NCBI GenBank assembly: GCA_011523245.1
Contig: WTHG01000038.1
Coordinates: 1-5,960 of the forward strand
Source: Verrucomicrobiales bacterium
GTDB lineage: Bacteria; Verrucomicrobiota; Verrucomicrobiia; Limisphaerales; UBA1100
DNA length: 5,960 nucleotides
Reading direction: 5' to 3'
The translations under genes and the position numbers were made by a program. How positions within the stretch are numbered: position 1 is the first letter of the stretch; the number at the start of each line of letters is the position of its first letter. The notes below the pieces were generated by a model. That model was not told where the DNA came from and searched no databases. It worked only from the letters and a program-made list of their open reading frames with translations. Shown here piece after piece: positions 1-5,960 of this stretch.

Positions 1-1851
1 CAATTGATTCATAGGATCGATCTTCATCAAGGCCAACCGATTATCGCTCGCCTGTTGGTATGTCGCTGAGAGCATAATCCAGCGATGCAGCTTCTTGATC
101 GACCACCCCTCCTGCACAAAGCGATGCGCCAACCAATCCAGCAGCTCCGGATGCGACGGTGTTTGAGCCCGCAACCCAAAATCGCTGGGGGTCAGCACCA
201 ACCCTTTGCCGAAATGGTGCGCCCAAACGCGATTCACCAGCACACGCGCGGTTAAGGGATTATCCGGATGCACAATTGCTTTTGCTAAACCCAAACGGCC
301 ACTGCCTTTGGTGAAAGGTTTACGGTTCGGCGCCAAGTGTTCCAGGAACTGGCGGGGCACGGCCGGCCCGCGATTTCCCGCCGTGCCGCGAATGTAAATG
401 TAGGGGTTTACCGGATTTGGCTTATCTACCAACACATGCGCCCGCGGCGGAGCTCCCGGGTGATCCGCCGCCAGTTTGCTCAACTGGCCTTTCATTTGGT
501 TCACCCGATTTCGCACGCTGAACAACAGGCTGTTTGGGTTCGAGGGCGAAAGTTGCTCATTCACCTTCGTCGGGCTTTCTGGACCATACAACACCAAGCG
601 CACCGATTCCCACTGTGGGTCTGGCAACTCGGTTGCTTTCGGGTTTTGTTTCAAGGCCGCGTCCCAGCGTTTCGTGGCTTCAGCAAATACCTTGCGATAT
701 TGCCCGGGCAAATCACCGGCACTGGAATCGATCAGGGCATGGCCTTTCTTGTTCGATCCGTGCCAAACCGCAAACAATGGGTGGTTTTTCGTCTTCCAAT
801 CGCCTAACTTTCGCCGCCAATTGTTTGCCGCAATGTGATTCAACTTACGCGCGGTTAGAAGTTGTCTGAATGGGCCGTCCGGCAGCTTTCTCTCTTCGGC
901 CTCCCGAACTGCGATCATGTAATCCACCGCGCGCGCCCGTAATTCGCGACGCTTTTGCGCTAATGTTCGGGACCGAAAATCTTCAATGGCTTGCTCCTGC
1001 TTGGTCCGCGCCTTTAGATACGTCTCATGCTCCTTGGGCAGAGATCGACTGCCCAGCAGCGGTAGCTCGGCCGGCTCCATGCTGCTATTGAACACGCCGT
1101 GGAGTGAATAGTAATCCGCGGTGGGGATCGGATCATATTTATGATCATGGCAACGCGCACAGGAAACGGTGAAGCCCATCAACCCTCGGGTGACAACATC
1201 AATCCGGTCATCAATAATTTCATCCTGCCGATCCAAAAAACGCCTGCCCAACGCCAGAAACCCCATGGCCGCCAAAGGCCGCTTATCTTCTCCGAGCTCA
1301 AGATGATCCGCCGCCAGTTGTTGGATCACAAATTGATTAAACGGCAAATCCTCATTGAACGCTCGCACCACATAATCCCGATAGGTGTAAGCGTAGGGAT
1401 AAATTCGGTCACGCCCGCCAAACCGGTAGCCACGGGTATCCGAGTACCGCGCCACATCCAACCAATGCCGAGCCCAGCGCTCGCCGTAATGCGGCGAAGC
1501 CAGCAAACGATCAATTAACTTGGGCCAAGCCTCTGGGGTATCGTCCGCGACAAATTGCTGCACCTCGGCATATGTCGGCATCAAACCGGTTAAATCCATC
1601 GTAGCCCGTCGAATCAGCGTACGTCGATCGGCGCGTTTGGAAGGTTTCATATCCGCCAGTGTGAGCCGACGTAAGACGAATTGATCCACCGCATTCTGAG
1701 CCCATCCTGGATCGACCTTCGGCGGCACCGGATTGGCCACCGGTTGAAATGCCCAATGATCACGCACCTGCTGCGCGGTCGACAGCGGCGGAACAGGAGC
1801 CGCCTCGATCGACTGCATACCGATCAGCAGAAATATCAGGATCCAATTCAT
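1..1851 (-). CDS. DUF1549/DUF1553 (PSCyt2-PSD1) exported protein, partial, C-terminus beyond left edge
   Basis: The frame reads from ATG at 1851 to base 1 without a stop: 617 codons, 3' end missing. Residues 1-17 (MNWILIFLLIGMQSIEA) form a hydrophobic, export-like N-terminus, though without the usual basic residues. HWAFQP (32-37) opens the DUF1549 (PSCyt2) domain, followed by LIRRATMDLTG (79-89), HYGERWARHWLDVARYSD (121-138) and CARCHDHKYDPI (231-242). The last contains a CxxCH motif (C231, C234, H235) that could hold a c-type haem. After a variable middle, HPGAPPRAHVL (464-474) and NPLTARVLVNRVWAHHFG (531-548) mark DUF1553 (PSD1). The N-terminal PSCyt1 cytochrome domain present in many relatives is absent. 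Family members are abundant in planctomycetes and verrucomicrobia, often beside DUF1501 or sulfatase genes; their biochemical role is not established. The start lies 13 bp behind the lpxB stop with no strong Shine-Dalgarno, so co-transcription with lpxB is likely. No frameshift is seen. Family call is very secure; function unknown. Confidence 0.93.
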   Translation of the reverse strand, partial: MNWILIFLLIGMQSIEAAPVPPLSTAQQVRDHWAFQPVANPVPPKVDPGWAQNAVDQFVLRRLTLADMKPSKRADRRTLIRRATMDLTGLMPTYAEVQQFVADDTPEAWPKLIDRLLASPHYGERWARHWLDVARYSDTRGYRFGGRDRIYPYAYTYRDYVVRAFNEDLPFNQFVIQQLAADHLELGEDKRPLAAMGFLALGRRFLDRQDEIIDDRIDVVTRGLMGFTVSCARCHDHKYDPIPTADYYSLHGVFNSSMEPAELPLLGSRSLPKEHETYLKARTKQEQAIEDFRSRTLAQKRRELRARAVDYMIAVREAEERKLPDGPFRQLLTARKLNHIAANNWRRKLGDWKTKNHPLFAVWHGSNKKGHALIDSSAGDLPGQYRKVFAEATKRWDAALKQNPKATELPDPQWESVRLVLYGPESPTKVNEQLSPSNPNSLLFSVRNRVNQMKGQLSKLAADHPGAPPRAHVLVDKPNPVNPYIYIRGTAGNRGPAVPRQFLEHLAPNRKPFTKGSGRLGLAKAIVHPDNPLTARVLVNRVWAHHFGKGLVLTPSDFGLRAQTPSHPELLDWLAHRFVQEGWSIKKLHRWIMLSATYQQASDNRLALMKIDPMNQL

Positions 1852-1864
1852 CGCTCGATTCTAT

Positions 1865-2989
1865 TCAGTTCTTTAATAATCGACCAACAGATTCAGCTGC
1901 CCGGCCGGCGGCCCCACGCTCACCCAGTGAATCAGCAATCACATCCAATTCCTCGCGCAGTTCCAAACGTCGCCCAACATCATCCAAAAAACGGTTGGCT
2001 TCACGGGCAAGGTTTTCCTCATTAGCCTCTCGTTGGATGAATTCCGGGAACACTTCACGACCGGCCAGCACATTAGGCATGGCGATGTGCTTCACTTTGA
2101 CAAACAACCGGCCCAGGAGATAGGTGATCCAGGAAGTTTTGTAGAGAACTACCGTAGGCACGCGAAACCAGGCGCATTCGAGTGTGACAGTGCCGGAGGA
2201 TGCGATGGCTACATCGGCTTCCGTCAACGCTTGGTGCAATCCGCCAATTCGCAGGTCCCAATCGGCCACTTCCGGCACCAGCAGCTTAGCTTGCGCCGCG
2301 AGTGATTCATTGGATAAAACCATCATGGGCTCCGCATCCACCGCCGCAACCGCCCGGGCCATCACTGGCAAATGCCGGCTGATTTCTTTCGTGCGACTTC
2401 CCGGCAATAATAACAGTTTGCGCGGTCGTTGCTGGGATTTGGGATCCCGAAATTCCAAGTCAGGATAACGATCCACCAAAGGATGCCCGACGAAATCGAC
2501 CGGCAATTCCGGCGCTCGCTCGGCATACCACACTTTTTCAAACGGAAAGATCGCCAGTAACTGATCGACGTCCGCAGCGATTTGATGCACACGACTCTCA
2601 TGCCAAGCCCAGAGTTGTGGGCTGATGTAATAAATAATCTTTGGTTGCCAATCCCCGCCCGCTGTCGCTTTGCGCAGCGCGCGCACAAAACGAAGGTTAA
2701 AGCCAGGGTTATCAATGCAGATCACAGCGTCCGGTTTCCGATCCAATGCGAGTTGTAGGAGTTGATCAAAAAACCCCTTAAATTTGCCGTAGTTGCGAAT
2801 GGCTTCCCAAATTCCAATCACCGCGTGCTCGGTCAGATCAATTTCCAACTCCACGCCAGCCGATTTCATTTTAGGCCCGCCCGCACCAAAGGGTTCCACC
2901 GTCTGCCCTGCCTGCCGCATGGCTTCCAGTAACTCAACCGCCAGCGTGTCGCCGCTGGTTTCGCCAACCATGAACATCACGCTGCTCAT
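1865..2989 (-). CDS. lpxB: Lipid-A-disaccharide synthase LpxB (GT19)
   Basis: LpxB joins UDP-2,3-diacylglucosamine and lipid X (2,3-diacylglucosamine 1-phosphate) to give the beta-1',6-linked lipid A disaccharide 1-phosphate plus UDP, on the cytoplasmic face of the inner membrane. The 374-residue product is close to the 382 of E. coli. Visible landmarks: GETSGD (9-14), IDNPGFN (92-98) whose D93 matches the essential E. coli D98, YYISPQLWAWHESR (120-133), FPFE (148-151), VGHPL (167-171), LLPGSR (194-199), SSGTVTLE (264-271) and MPNVLAGRE (304-312). The order fits a GT-B glycosyltransferase of family 19. The ATG shares an ATGA overlap with the stop of the upstream oxidoreductase gene, and GGAAG lies just upstream, which suggests translational coupling. 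Nothing appears truncated or missing. The gene shows that the organism makes LPS; lpxA, lpxC and lpxD are not in view. Confidence 0.97.
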   Translation of the reverse strand: MSSVMFMVGETSGDTLAVELLEAMRQAGQTVEPFGAGGPKMKSAGVELEIDLTEHAVIGIWEAIRNYGKFKGFFDQLLQLALDRKPDAVICIDNPGFNLRFVRALRKATAGGDWQPKIIYYISPQLWAWHESRVHQIAADVDQLLAIFPFEKVWYAERAPELPVDFVGHPLVDRYPDLEFRDPKSQQRPRKLLLLPGSRTKEISRHLPVMARAVAAVDAEPMMVLSNESLAAQAKLLVPEVADWDLRIGGLHQALTEADVAIASSGTVTLECAWFRVPTVVLYKTSWITYLLGRLFVKVKHIAMPNVLAGREVFPEFIQREANEENLAREANRFLDDVGRRLELREELDVIADSLGERGAAGRAAESVGRLLKN

Positions 2990-4029
2990 GAAGCTTCCAG
3001 TGCCTGAATCTGCCGTGTGATTTCCAACGCCACCTCCAACGCTTGCCGGCCAGCCTCGCCGCTAACCTTTGGGGTTTGCCGTTCGCGAACGCATTCCACG
3101 AAATGTTGCAGCTCCAATTTTAAGGGTTCATCCTTGGCAATGGGGACCGGCTCGCGCACGACCTTTTTGCCGCCGAACTCACTCACAATAGCGCTGTCTT
3201 TGGCGTGCAGCAGTTTCTGCCACAAGCTTGATTCTTCCGAGTCTTCCGCGGCAATCCGATAAATATAACCCTCCTGTTTCTGATAATCGAGCGACACATA
3301 ACTGGTCGTCTCACCGCCGCTGAACACGCGAATCTTTCGCATGCGTTCGGGGCTGACTCGGCTGACCGTTAGATTCGCCACGCACCCATTTTCAAACTTC
3401 AACCGCGCATTGGCAATATCCTCGCTCGCGCTCAATACCTGTACGCCAACACCATCCACCTCTTTCACCGGTGAACCCACAAACGCCAACACGATGTCCA
3501 GATCGTGAATCATCAAATCGAGCACCACGCCAATATCCATGCTGCGTGCCGGGTACGGCGACAAACGGTGGGTCTCAATAAAACGCGGCTCTTTGGCCAC
3601 GGTTTGCAGGTAATCGAAGACCGGATTGAAGCGTTCCACATGGCCCACCTGCAACACGCGATCGTGTTCCTGGGCCAACTGCACCAATTCGGCCGCCTGC
3701 TCAGCCTCGTCGGTGATTGGCTTTTCCACCAACACATGCCGGCCGGATTTGAGAAATCGGCTAGCCAGTTCATGATGCGTCACCGTTGGCGTCACGATGC
3801 TCACCCCCTCGGCCTGTTCCAGGACGGCTTCCATGGATTCCAGTACTCGAACGCCATTCTTATCGGCTATCTCCTGGGCGCGCTCGACATTGGGATCATA
3901 CAACCCCACGAACTCCACATCACCCGCCTCAGCCATTTCGGCATAAATCCGGGCATGATGTTGGCCTAAGCCCCCGACCCCCAATACGGCCACTTTCACT
4001 ACATCCGACACGCCGGCGAGGTTCGCCAT
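2986..4029 (-). CDS. Gfo/Idh/MocA family oxidoreductase of the lpx-cluster type (possible UDP-GlcNAc 3-dehydrogenase, GnnA-like)
   Basis: A 347-residue NAD(P)-dependent sugar dehydrogenase. Residues 11-22 form the first Rossmann strand and the dinucleotide loop GVGGLG (17-22), followed by HHARIY. The family EKP motif is at 102-104, and VGHVERFNP (128-136) leads into the C-terminal substrate domain with LDLMIHDLDI (170-179), where D176 and H175 are catalytic candidates. The frame stays open to 4161, but I chose ATG 4029: Rossmann folds begin near this point, the extra 44 residues resemble no domain, and the longer version would run 72 bp into divergent gpsA. GTG codons at 4008 and 3996 remain alternatives. 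Relatives beside lpxA/lpxB include GnnA, which oxidises the 3-OH of UDP-GlcNAc before amination by GnnB, giving amide-linked acyl chains in lipid A. No GnnB-like aminotransferase lies in the window, so this substrate is inferred. It overlaps lpxB by 4 bp and is first in its operon. Confidence 0.9.
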   Translation of the reverse strand: MANLAGVSDVVKVAVLGVGGLGQHHARIYAEMAEAGDVEFVGLYDPNVERAQEIADKNGVRVLESMEAVLEQAEGVSIVTPTVTHHELASRFLKSGRHVLVEKPITDEAEQAAELVQLAQEHDRVLQVGHVERFNPVFDYLQTVAKEPRFIETHRLSPYPARSMDIGVVLDLMIHDLDIVLAFVGSPVKEVDGVGVQVLSASEDIANARLKFENGCVANLTVSRVSPERMRKIRVFSGGETTSYVSLDYQKQEGYIYRIAAEDSEESSLWQKLLHAKDSAIVSEFGGKKVVREPVPIAKDEPLKLELQHFVECVRERQTPKVSGEAGRQALEVALEITRQIQALEAS

Positions 4030-4089
4030 TCTGGCCACTCGGTTCAAGGTTAACCTTGAACGCCTGCCCGCAACCCGTACGCTGCGCGC
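4030..4089. promoter_or_regulatory. Divergent intergenic region between the oxidoreductase-lpxB unit and gpsA
   Basis: These 60 bp separate the start codons of two divergent units and must hold, or abut, both promoters unless transcription starts inside the genes. Neither start has a convincing Shine-Dalgarno. A weak sigma70-like pair for gpsA is TTGAAC (4056-4061) and TACGCT (4078-4083) with a 16-bp spacer; the -10 matches consensus at only three of six positions and would place transcription near the GTG itself. No matching promoter for the leftward unit was found. Confidence 0.5.
4042..4061. promoter_or_regulatory. Perfect 20-bp palindrome, candidate operator
   Basis: GTTCAAGGTTAACCTTGAAC is identical to its own reverse complement over all 20 bases and is centred between 4051 and 4052. 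The symmetry stops at 4041/4062. It sits 12 bp from the oxidoreductase ATG and 28 bp from the gpsA GTG. A two-fold symmetric site of this size in a divergent promoter region is the usual form of an operator for a dimeric helix-turn-helix regulator. The regulator is not in view. In RNA it could form an 8-bp stem with a 4-base loop, but it lies before both genes and lacks a T tract, so a terminator is unlikely. Confidence 0.55.
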
Positions 4090-5061
4090 GTGAGAATCAC
4101 CGTGCTTGGCCCCGGCGCTTGGGGCACTGCTTTGGCCAAGATCGCTCATGAGGGCGGTCATGCGGTGACACTATGGGGTCGGCCTGAGCGCCTGTCTGCC
4201 ATCGGTGCGGCCAATGAAAACTCCCAATATCTACCAGGCATCGCGCTGCCCGCTGATTGGACGCTGGAACCCAATCTTTCCGCCGCGCTTTCCGGCGCCG
4301 AGGGGATCATTCTCGCGATTCCGTCACGTTCCTTCAGCGAGATTACCGGGCAACTCGGGAAGTTCAGAGGCATTGCCGTATCGGTCACCAAAGGAATTGA
4401 GCACGAAACCGGCCGGACCATGGGAGGCCTCATTGAGGCCGACGTTCCTAACGCGACACCCGTTGCGCTGTCCGGACCCTCTCTAGCTGCCGAAGTAGCT
4501 CGCGGCATTCCCACCGCTCTGGTGTGCGCCAGCGAAAACGAAGCCGCCGCCAAGACAGTTCAAGATTGGTTTCACCGCCCCACCCTCCGCATGTATACGA
4601 GTACGGATGTCCTCGGGGTGGAACTGGGCGGTGCCTTAAAAAATATCATGGCCATTGCCGCGGGGGTTTGTGATGGCCTGCAATTGGGCGACAACGCCAA
4701 GGCCGCTCTAATCACCCGTGGCCTCAATGAAATGCGCCGACTCGGCTCGGCTGCCGGCGCCTTACCGGAAACGTTTTCCGGTTTAAGCGGCATGGGTGAT
4801 TTAACGGTAACCTGCTTTTCCCAGCAAAGCCGCAACCGGACCTTGGGCGAACGTATCGCTCGCGGTGAATCGTTGGAAACCGTATTAGCCTCAGCGACCG
4901 CCGAAGGTTATCCAACGGCGCGGTCGGCCAAAGCATTGGCAGCGCGGCTGAATGTACCCACCCCCATCATCGATGAAGTGTACGCCATGCTCTATGAAGC
5001 GAAAGACGTTCATCAATCGGTGAACGATCTGCTCACCCGGAATCCGCGGCCGGAAGCTTAA
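4090..5061 (+). CDS. gpsA: NAD(P)-dependent glycerol-3-phosphate dehydrogenase GpsA
   Basis: GpsA interconverts dihydroxyacetone phosphate and sn-glycerol-3-phosphate in the cytoplasm, supplying the backbone for phospholipid synthesis. The 323-residue product matches the family (339 in E. coli). The N-terminal Rossmann domain opens MRITVLGPGAWGTALA, with the GxGxxG-type loop at 7-12. VTKGIE (99-104) carries K101, and ALSGPSLAAEVARG (126-139) follows. The C-terminal helical domain shows GGALKNIMAIAAG (180-192) with the expected catalytic K184, then GMGDLTVTC (234-242), SRNR (247-250) with glycerol-phosphate-binding candidates R250 and N249, and EGYPTA (272-277). The start is GTG 4090, fixed by the beta strand beginning at residue 2; no Shine-Dalgarno is visible, so a leaderless or SD-independent start is possible. 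It diverges from the oxidoreductase-lpxB unit across a 60-bp gap with a palindrome. Its TAA overlaps the thrH stop by 2 bp, leaving no room for an intergenic terminator. Confidence 0.97.
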   Translation: MRITVLGPGAWGTALAKIAHEGGHAVTLWGRPERLSAIGAANENSQYLPGIALPADWTLEPNLSAALSGAEGIILAIPSRSFSEITGQLGKFRGIAVSVTKGIEHETGRTMGGLIEADVPNATPVALSGPSLAAEVARGIPTALVCASENEAAAKTVQDWFHRPTLRMYTSTDVLGVELGGALKNIMAIAAGVCDGLQLGDNAKAALITRGLNEMRRLGSAAGALPETFSGLSGMGDLTVTCFSQQSRNRTLGERIARGESLETVLASATAEGYPTARSAKALAARLNVPTPIIDEVYAMLYEAKDVHQSVNDLLTRNPRPEA

Positions 5062-5660
5062 AGCCGTTCGTCGATCAACGCCATCAGGTCAGCATACTCT
5101 TCCACCGCCGGATACTGAGGGAACTCCGCCTTCACATTATCTGGCGAACGAAACAGAATCCCATGATCGGCCGCCCCAAGCATGGTCGTGTCATTATACG
5201 AATCCCCTGCAGCAATAACCTTGAAGTTCAATGACCGAAAAGCTTCAACACTTTTGCGCTTCTGATCCAGCTGCCGTAGGCAATAGTTCTCCACCACATC
5301 CTGCTCCACTTCGAGGTGATGGCAAAAAATAACTGGCCAATCGAGTTGACGCATCAGCGGCGTGGCAAATTGCAGAAAAGTATCCGATAAAATCACTACC
5401 TGCGTTTTTGCCCGCAACGCATCCAGAAACTGTTTCGCCCCATCTAACGGTGCTAGGCCACCTATCACATTCTGGATGTCTGATAATTTGAAATTATTCT
5501 CTTTGAGAATGCCCAAACGATATTGCATCAGCACATCGTAATCAGGCTCATCGCGAGTTGTACGCCGTAAAGCTTCAATGCCTGTTTTTTCAGCGAAGGC
5601 TATCCAGATTTCCGGAACCAAAACACCCTCTAGATCTAATGTCACAATTGTCTGTTGCAC
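5058..5660 (-). CDS. thrH: Bifunctional phosphoserine phosphatase/homoserine phosphotransferase ThrH
   Basis: ThrH is a HAD-superfamily enzyme that hydrolyses phosphoserine (last step of serine synthesis) and, in Pseudomonas, can pass the phosphate to homoserine, feeding threonine synthesis. The 200-residue product closely resembles Pseudomonas ThrH (205 aa) along its whole length, including LDLEGVLVPEIWIAFAEKTG (8-27). HAD motif I is D9-L-E11, with the ThrH-type glutamate in place of the second aspartate; motif II is SDTF (92-95); the motif III lysine is probably K134 in DQKRKS; motif IV is AGDSYNDTTML (151-161) with D153 and D157. The start is GTG 5660, supported by AGGAG nine bases upstream; a second GTG at codon 6 is less likely. 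It converges on gpsA with overlapping stops. The glycogen-binding domain gene lies 50 bp upstream on the same strand, so co-transcription is possible. Homoserine transfer in this organism is inferred from the family. Confidence 0.95.
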   Translation of the reverse strand: MQQTIVTLDLEGVLVPEIWIAFAEKTGIEALRRTTRDEPDYDVLMQYRLGILKENNFKLSDIQNVIGGLAPLDGAKQFLDALRAKTQVVILSDTFLQFATPLMRQLDWPVIFCHHLEVEQDVVENYCLRQLDQKRKSVEAFRSLNFKVIAAGDSYNDTTMLGAADHGILFRSPDNVKAEFPQYPAVEEYADLMALIDERL

Positions 5661-5669
5661 GAGGGCGCA

Positions 5670-5674
5670 CTCCT
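5670..5674 (-). promoter_or_regulatory. Shine-Dalgarno site for thrH
   Basis: AGGAG on the minus strand, nine bases before GTG 5660. It is the clearest ribosome-binding site in the window and decides between the GTG at 5660 and the downstream in-frame GTG at codon 6. Confidence 0.65.
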
Positions 5675-5698
5675 ATAGGACACGAAAAGTTGTGTCGA

Positions 5699-5704
5699 GT
5701 TATA
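5699..5704 (-). promoter_or_regulatory. Possible -10 element upstream of thrH
   Basis: TATAAC on the minus strand matches five of six bases of the sigma70 -10 consensus and lies 24 bases before the thrH Shine-Dalgarno. No good -35 sits 16-18 bp upstream, where only weak matches occur inside the end of the preceding gene. It could give thrH its own promoter, but the A/T-rich gap makes a chance match easy. Confidence 0.2.
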
Positions 5705-5710
5705 AACACC

Positions 5711-5960
5711 TCACTCAACCGTAACTATTGAATTCAGCCCTCCCATCCCATTATCAATTTGCCCTGAGGAACTCGGATCATTAAGCCACATACCATCTAC
5801 TTTGAATCGATATTGATGGTCTCCGCGGGGCAGCTTAAGAGTAGCTTTCCACAACCCGCTTTTAAGTCTCCTCAAACGCCGAGCCTTAGACTCCCATTCA
5901 GTAAAATCCCCGCAAATCACCACTTCTTCTGCCGAGGGTGCTTTGAGTTCGAAGCTAGTG
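5711..5960 (-). CDS. Glycogen-binding domain protein (AMPK-beta/isoamylase early-set, CBM48-like), partial, N-terminus beyond right edge
   Basis: The frame is open from the right edge (first full codon at 5959) to TGA at 5713-5711: 82 residues plus stop. It reads as one immunoglobulin-like carbohydrate-binding module. FELKAPSAEEVVICGDFTEW covers the first strands, then GLWKATLKLPRGDHQYRFKV, DGMWLNDP and finally GGLNSIVTVE. The two tryptophans (codons at 5894-5896 and 5786-5788) align with the sugar-contacting W100 and W133 of AMPK beta-1, and R at 5807-5809 replaces K126. A GTG at 5923 could be read as a start, but in-frame residues upstream of it (FELKAPSAEEV) continue the domain, so the true start lies further right. 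Small stand-alone proteins with this domain occur in verrucomicrobia and other bacteria; it could equally be the C-terminus of a larger protein. A role in binding glycogen or another alpha-glucan is inferred; no catalytic domain is visible. Confidence 0.85.
   Translation of the reverse strand, partial: TSFELKAPSAEEVVICGDFTEWESKARRLRRLKSGLWKATLKLPRGDHQYRFKVDGMWLNDPSSSGQIDNGMGGLNSIVTVE

Noticed and set aside
461..1319. 16-bp exact direct repeat TGATCCGCCGCCAGTT at 461-476 and 1304-1319
   Set aside because: Both copies are in the same reading frame and encode LAADH within unrelated parts of the DUF1549/DUF1553 protein. There are no further copies or spacing pattern, so chance or codon bias suffices.
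206..1518. Several plus-strand open frames (206-397, 337-807, 476-838, 534-869, 870-1091, 1141-1518)
   Set aside because: All lie opposite the continuous DUF1549/DUF1553 frame, overlap one another in different frames and contain no recognisable domain.
1326..1756. Minus-strand open frames at 1326-1514 and 1511-1756
   Set aside because: They are in a different frame from the DUF1549 coding sequence, which reads through the same bases with conserved family motifs.
1681..2123. Plus-strand open frames spanning the lpxB-DUF1549 junction (1681-2025, 1749-2123)
   Set aside because: Antisense to two well-supported genes, with H/R/S-rich composition typical of shadow translation.
3505..4151. Plus-strand open frames at 3505-3969 (154 aa) and 3786-4151 (121 aa)
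   Set aside because: Antisense shadows of the oxidoreductase gene; the second also runs into the gpsA start out of frame. No family features.
5671..5680. 10-bp palindrome TCCTATAGGA over the thrH Shine-Dalgarno
   Set aside because: Short enough to occur by chance in a window of this size, and it is largely explained by the ribosome-binding site.
5679..5696. GACAC/GTGTC hairpin with an 8-base loop upstream of thrH, considered as a terminator
   Set aside because: The stem is only five pairs and no T tract follows on the minus strand.
1..5960. CRISPR array, tRNA, insertion sequence, toxin-antitoxin or defence system
   Set aside because: No regularly spaced repeats, tRNA-like arms, transposase motifs, terminal inverted repeats or small paired genes were seen; the genes read as ordinary chromosomal metabolism.

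Overview
The window looks like chromosomal DNA from a Gram-negative member of the PVC group (Planctomycetota-Verrucomicrobiota-Chlamydiota), most likely Verrucomicrobiota. A DUF1549/DUF1553 protein of the kind that is abundant in planctomycetes and verrucomicrobia fills the left third. The lipid A enzyme LpxB shows that an LPS outer membrane is made. Base composition is moderately GC-rich and even across the window, and I saw no insertion sequence, phage gene, tRNA, rRNA or CRISPR array. The phylum is an inference from gene content only.

Layout, left to right. (1) 1-1851, minus strand: 617 codons of a DUF1549/DUF1553 protein whose C-terminus lies beyond the left edge. It is open to the edge without any stop. 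(2) 1865-2989, minus: lpxB. (3) 2986-4029, minus: a Gfo/Idh/MocA oxidoreductase of the type found in lpx clusters. These three genes form one tightly packed unit read right to left (4-bp overlap, then a 13-bp gap). (4) 4030-4089: a 60-bp divergent intergenic region carrying a perfect 20-bp palindrome. (5) 4090-5061, plus: gpsA. (6) 5058-5660, minus: thrH, whose stop codon overlaps that of gpsA. (7) 5711-5960, minus: the C-terminal 82 residues of a glycogen-binding (AMPK-beta/isoamylase early-set) domain protein that runs off the right edge.

Functionally the centre is about envelope lipids. LpxB makes the lipid A disaccharide, the adjacent dehydrogenase is a candidate for modifying the UDP-GlcNAc precursor, and the divergent GpsA supplies sn-glycerol-3-phosphate for phospholipids. 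One operator between the two units could coordinate LPS and phospholipid supply, but this is inference. ThrH belongs to serine/threonine metabolism, and the glycogen-binding domain protein hints at polysaccharide sensing or binding.

I found no clearly new multi-gene system. The best leads are the 20-bp palindrome, the lpx-linked dehydrogenase, and the placement of a DUF1549/DUF1553 protein directly behind lpxB.
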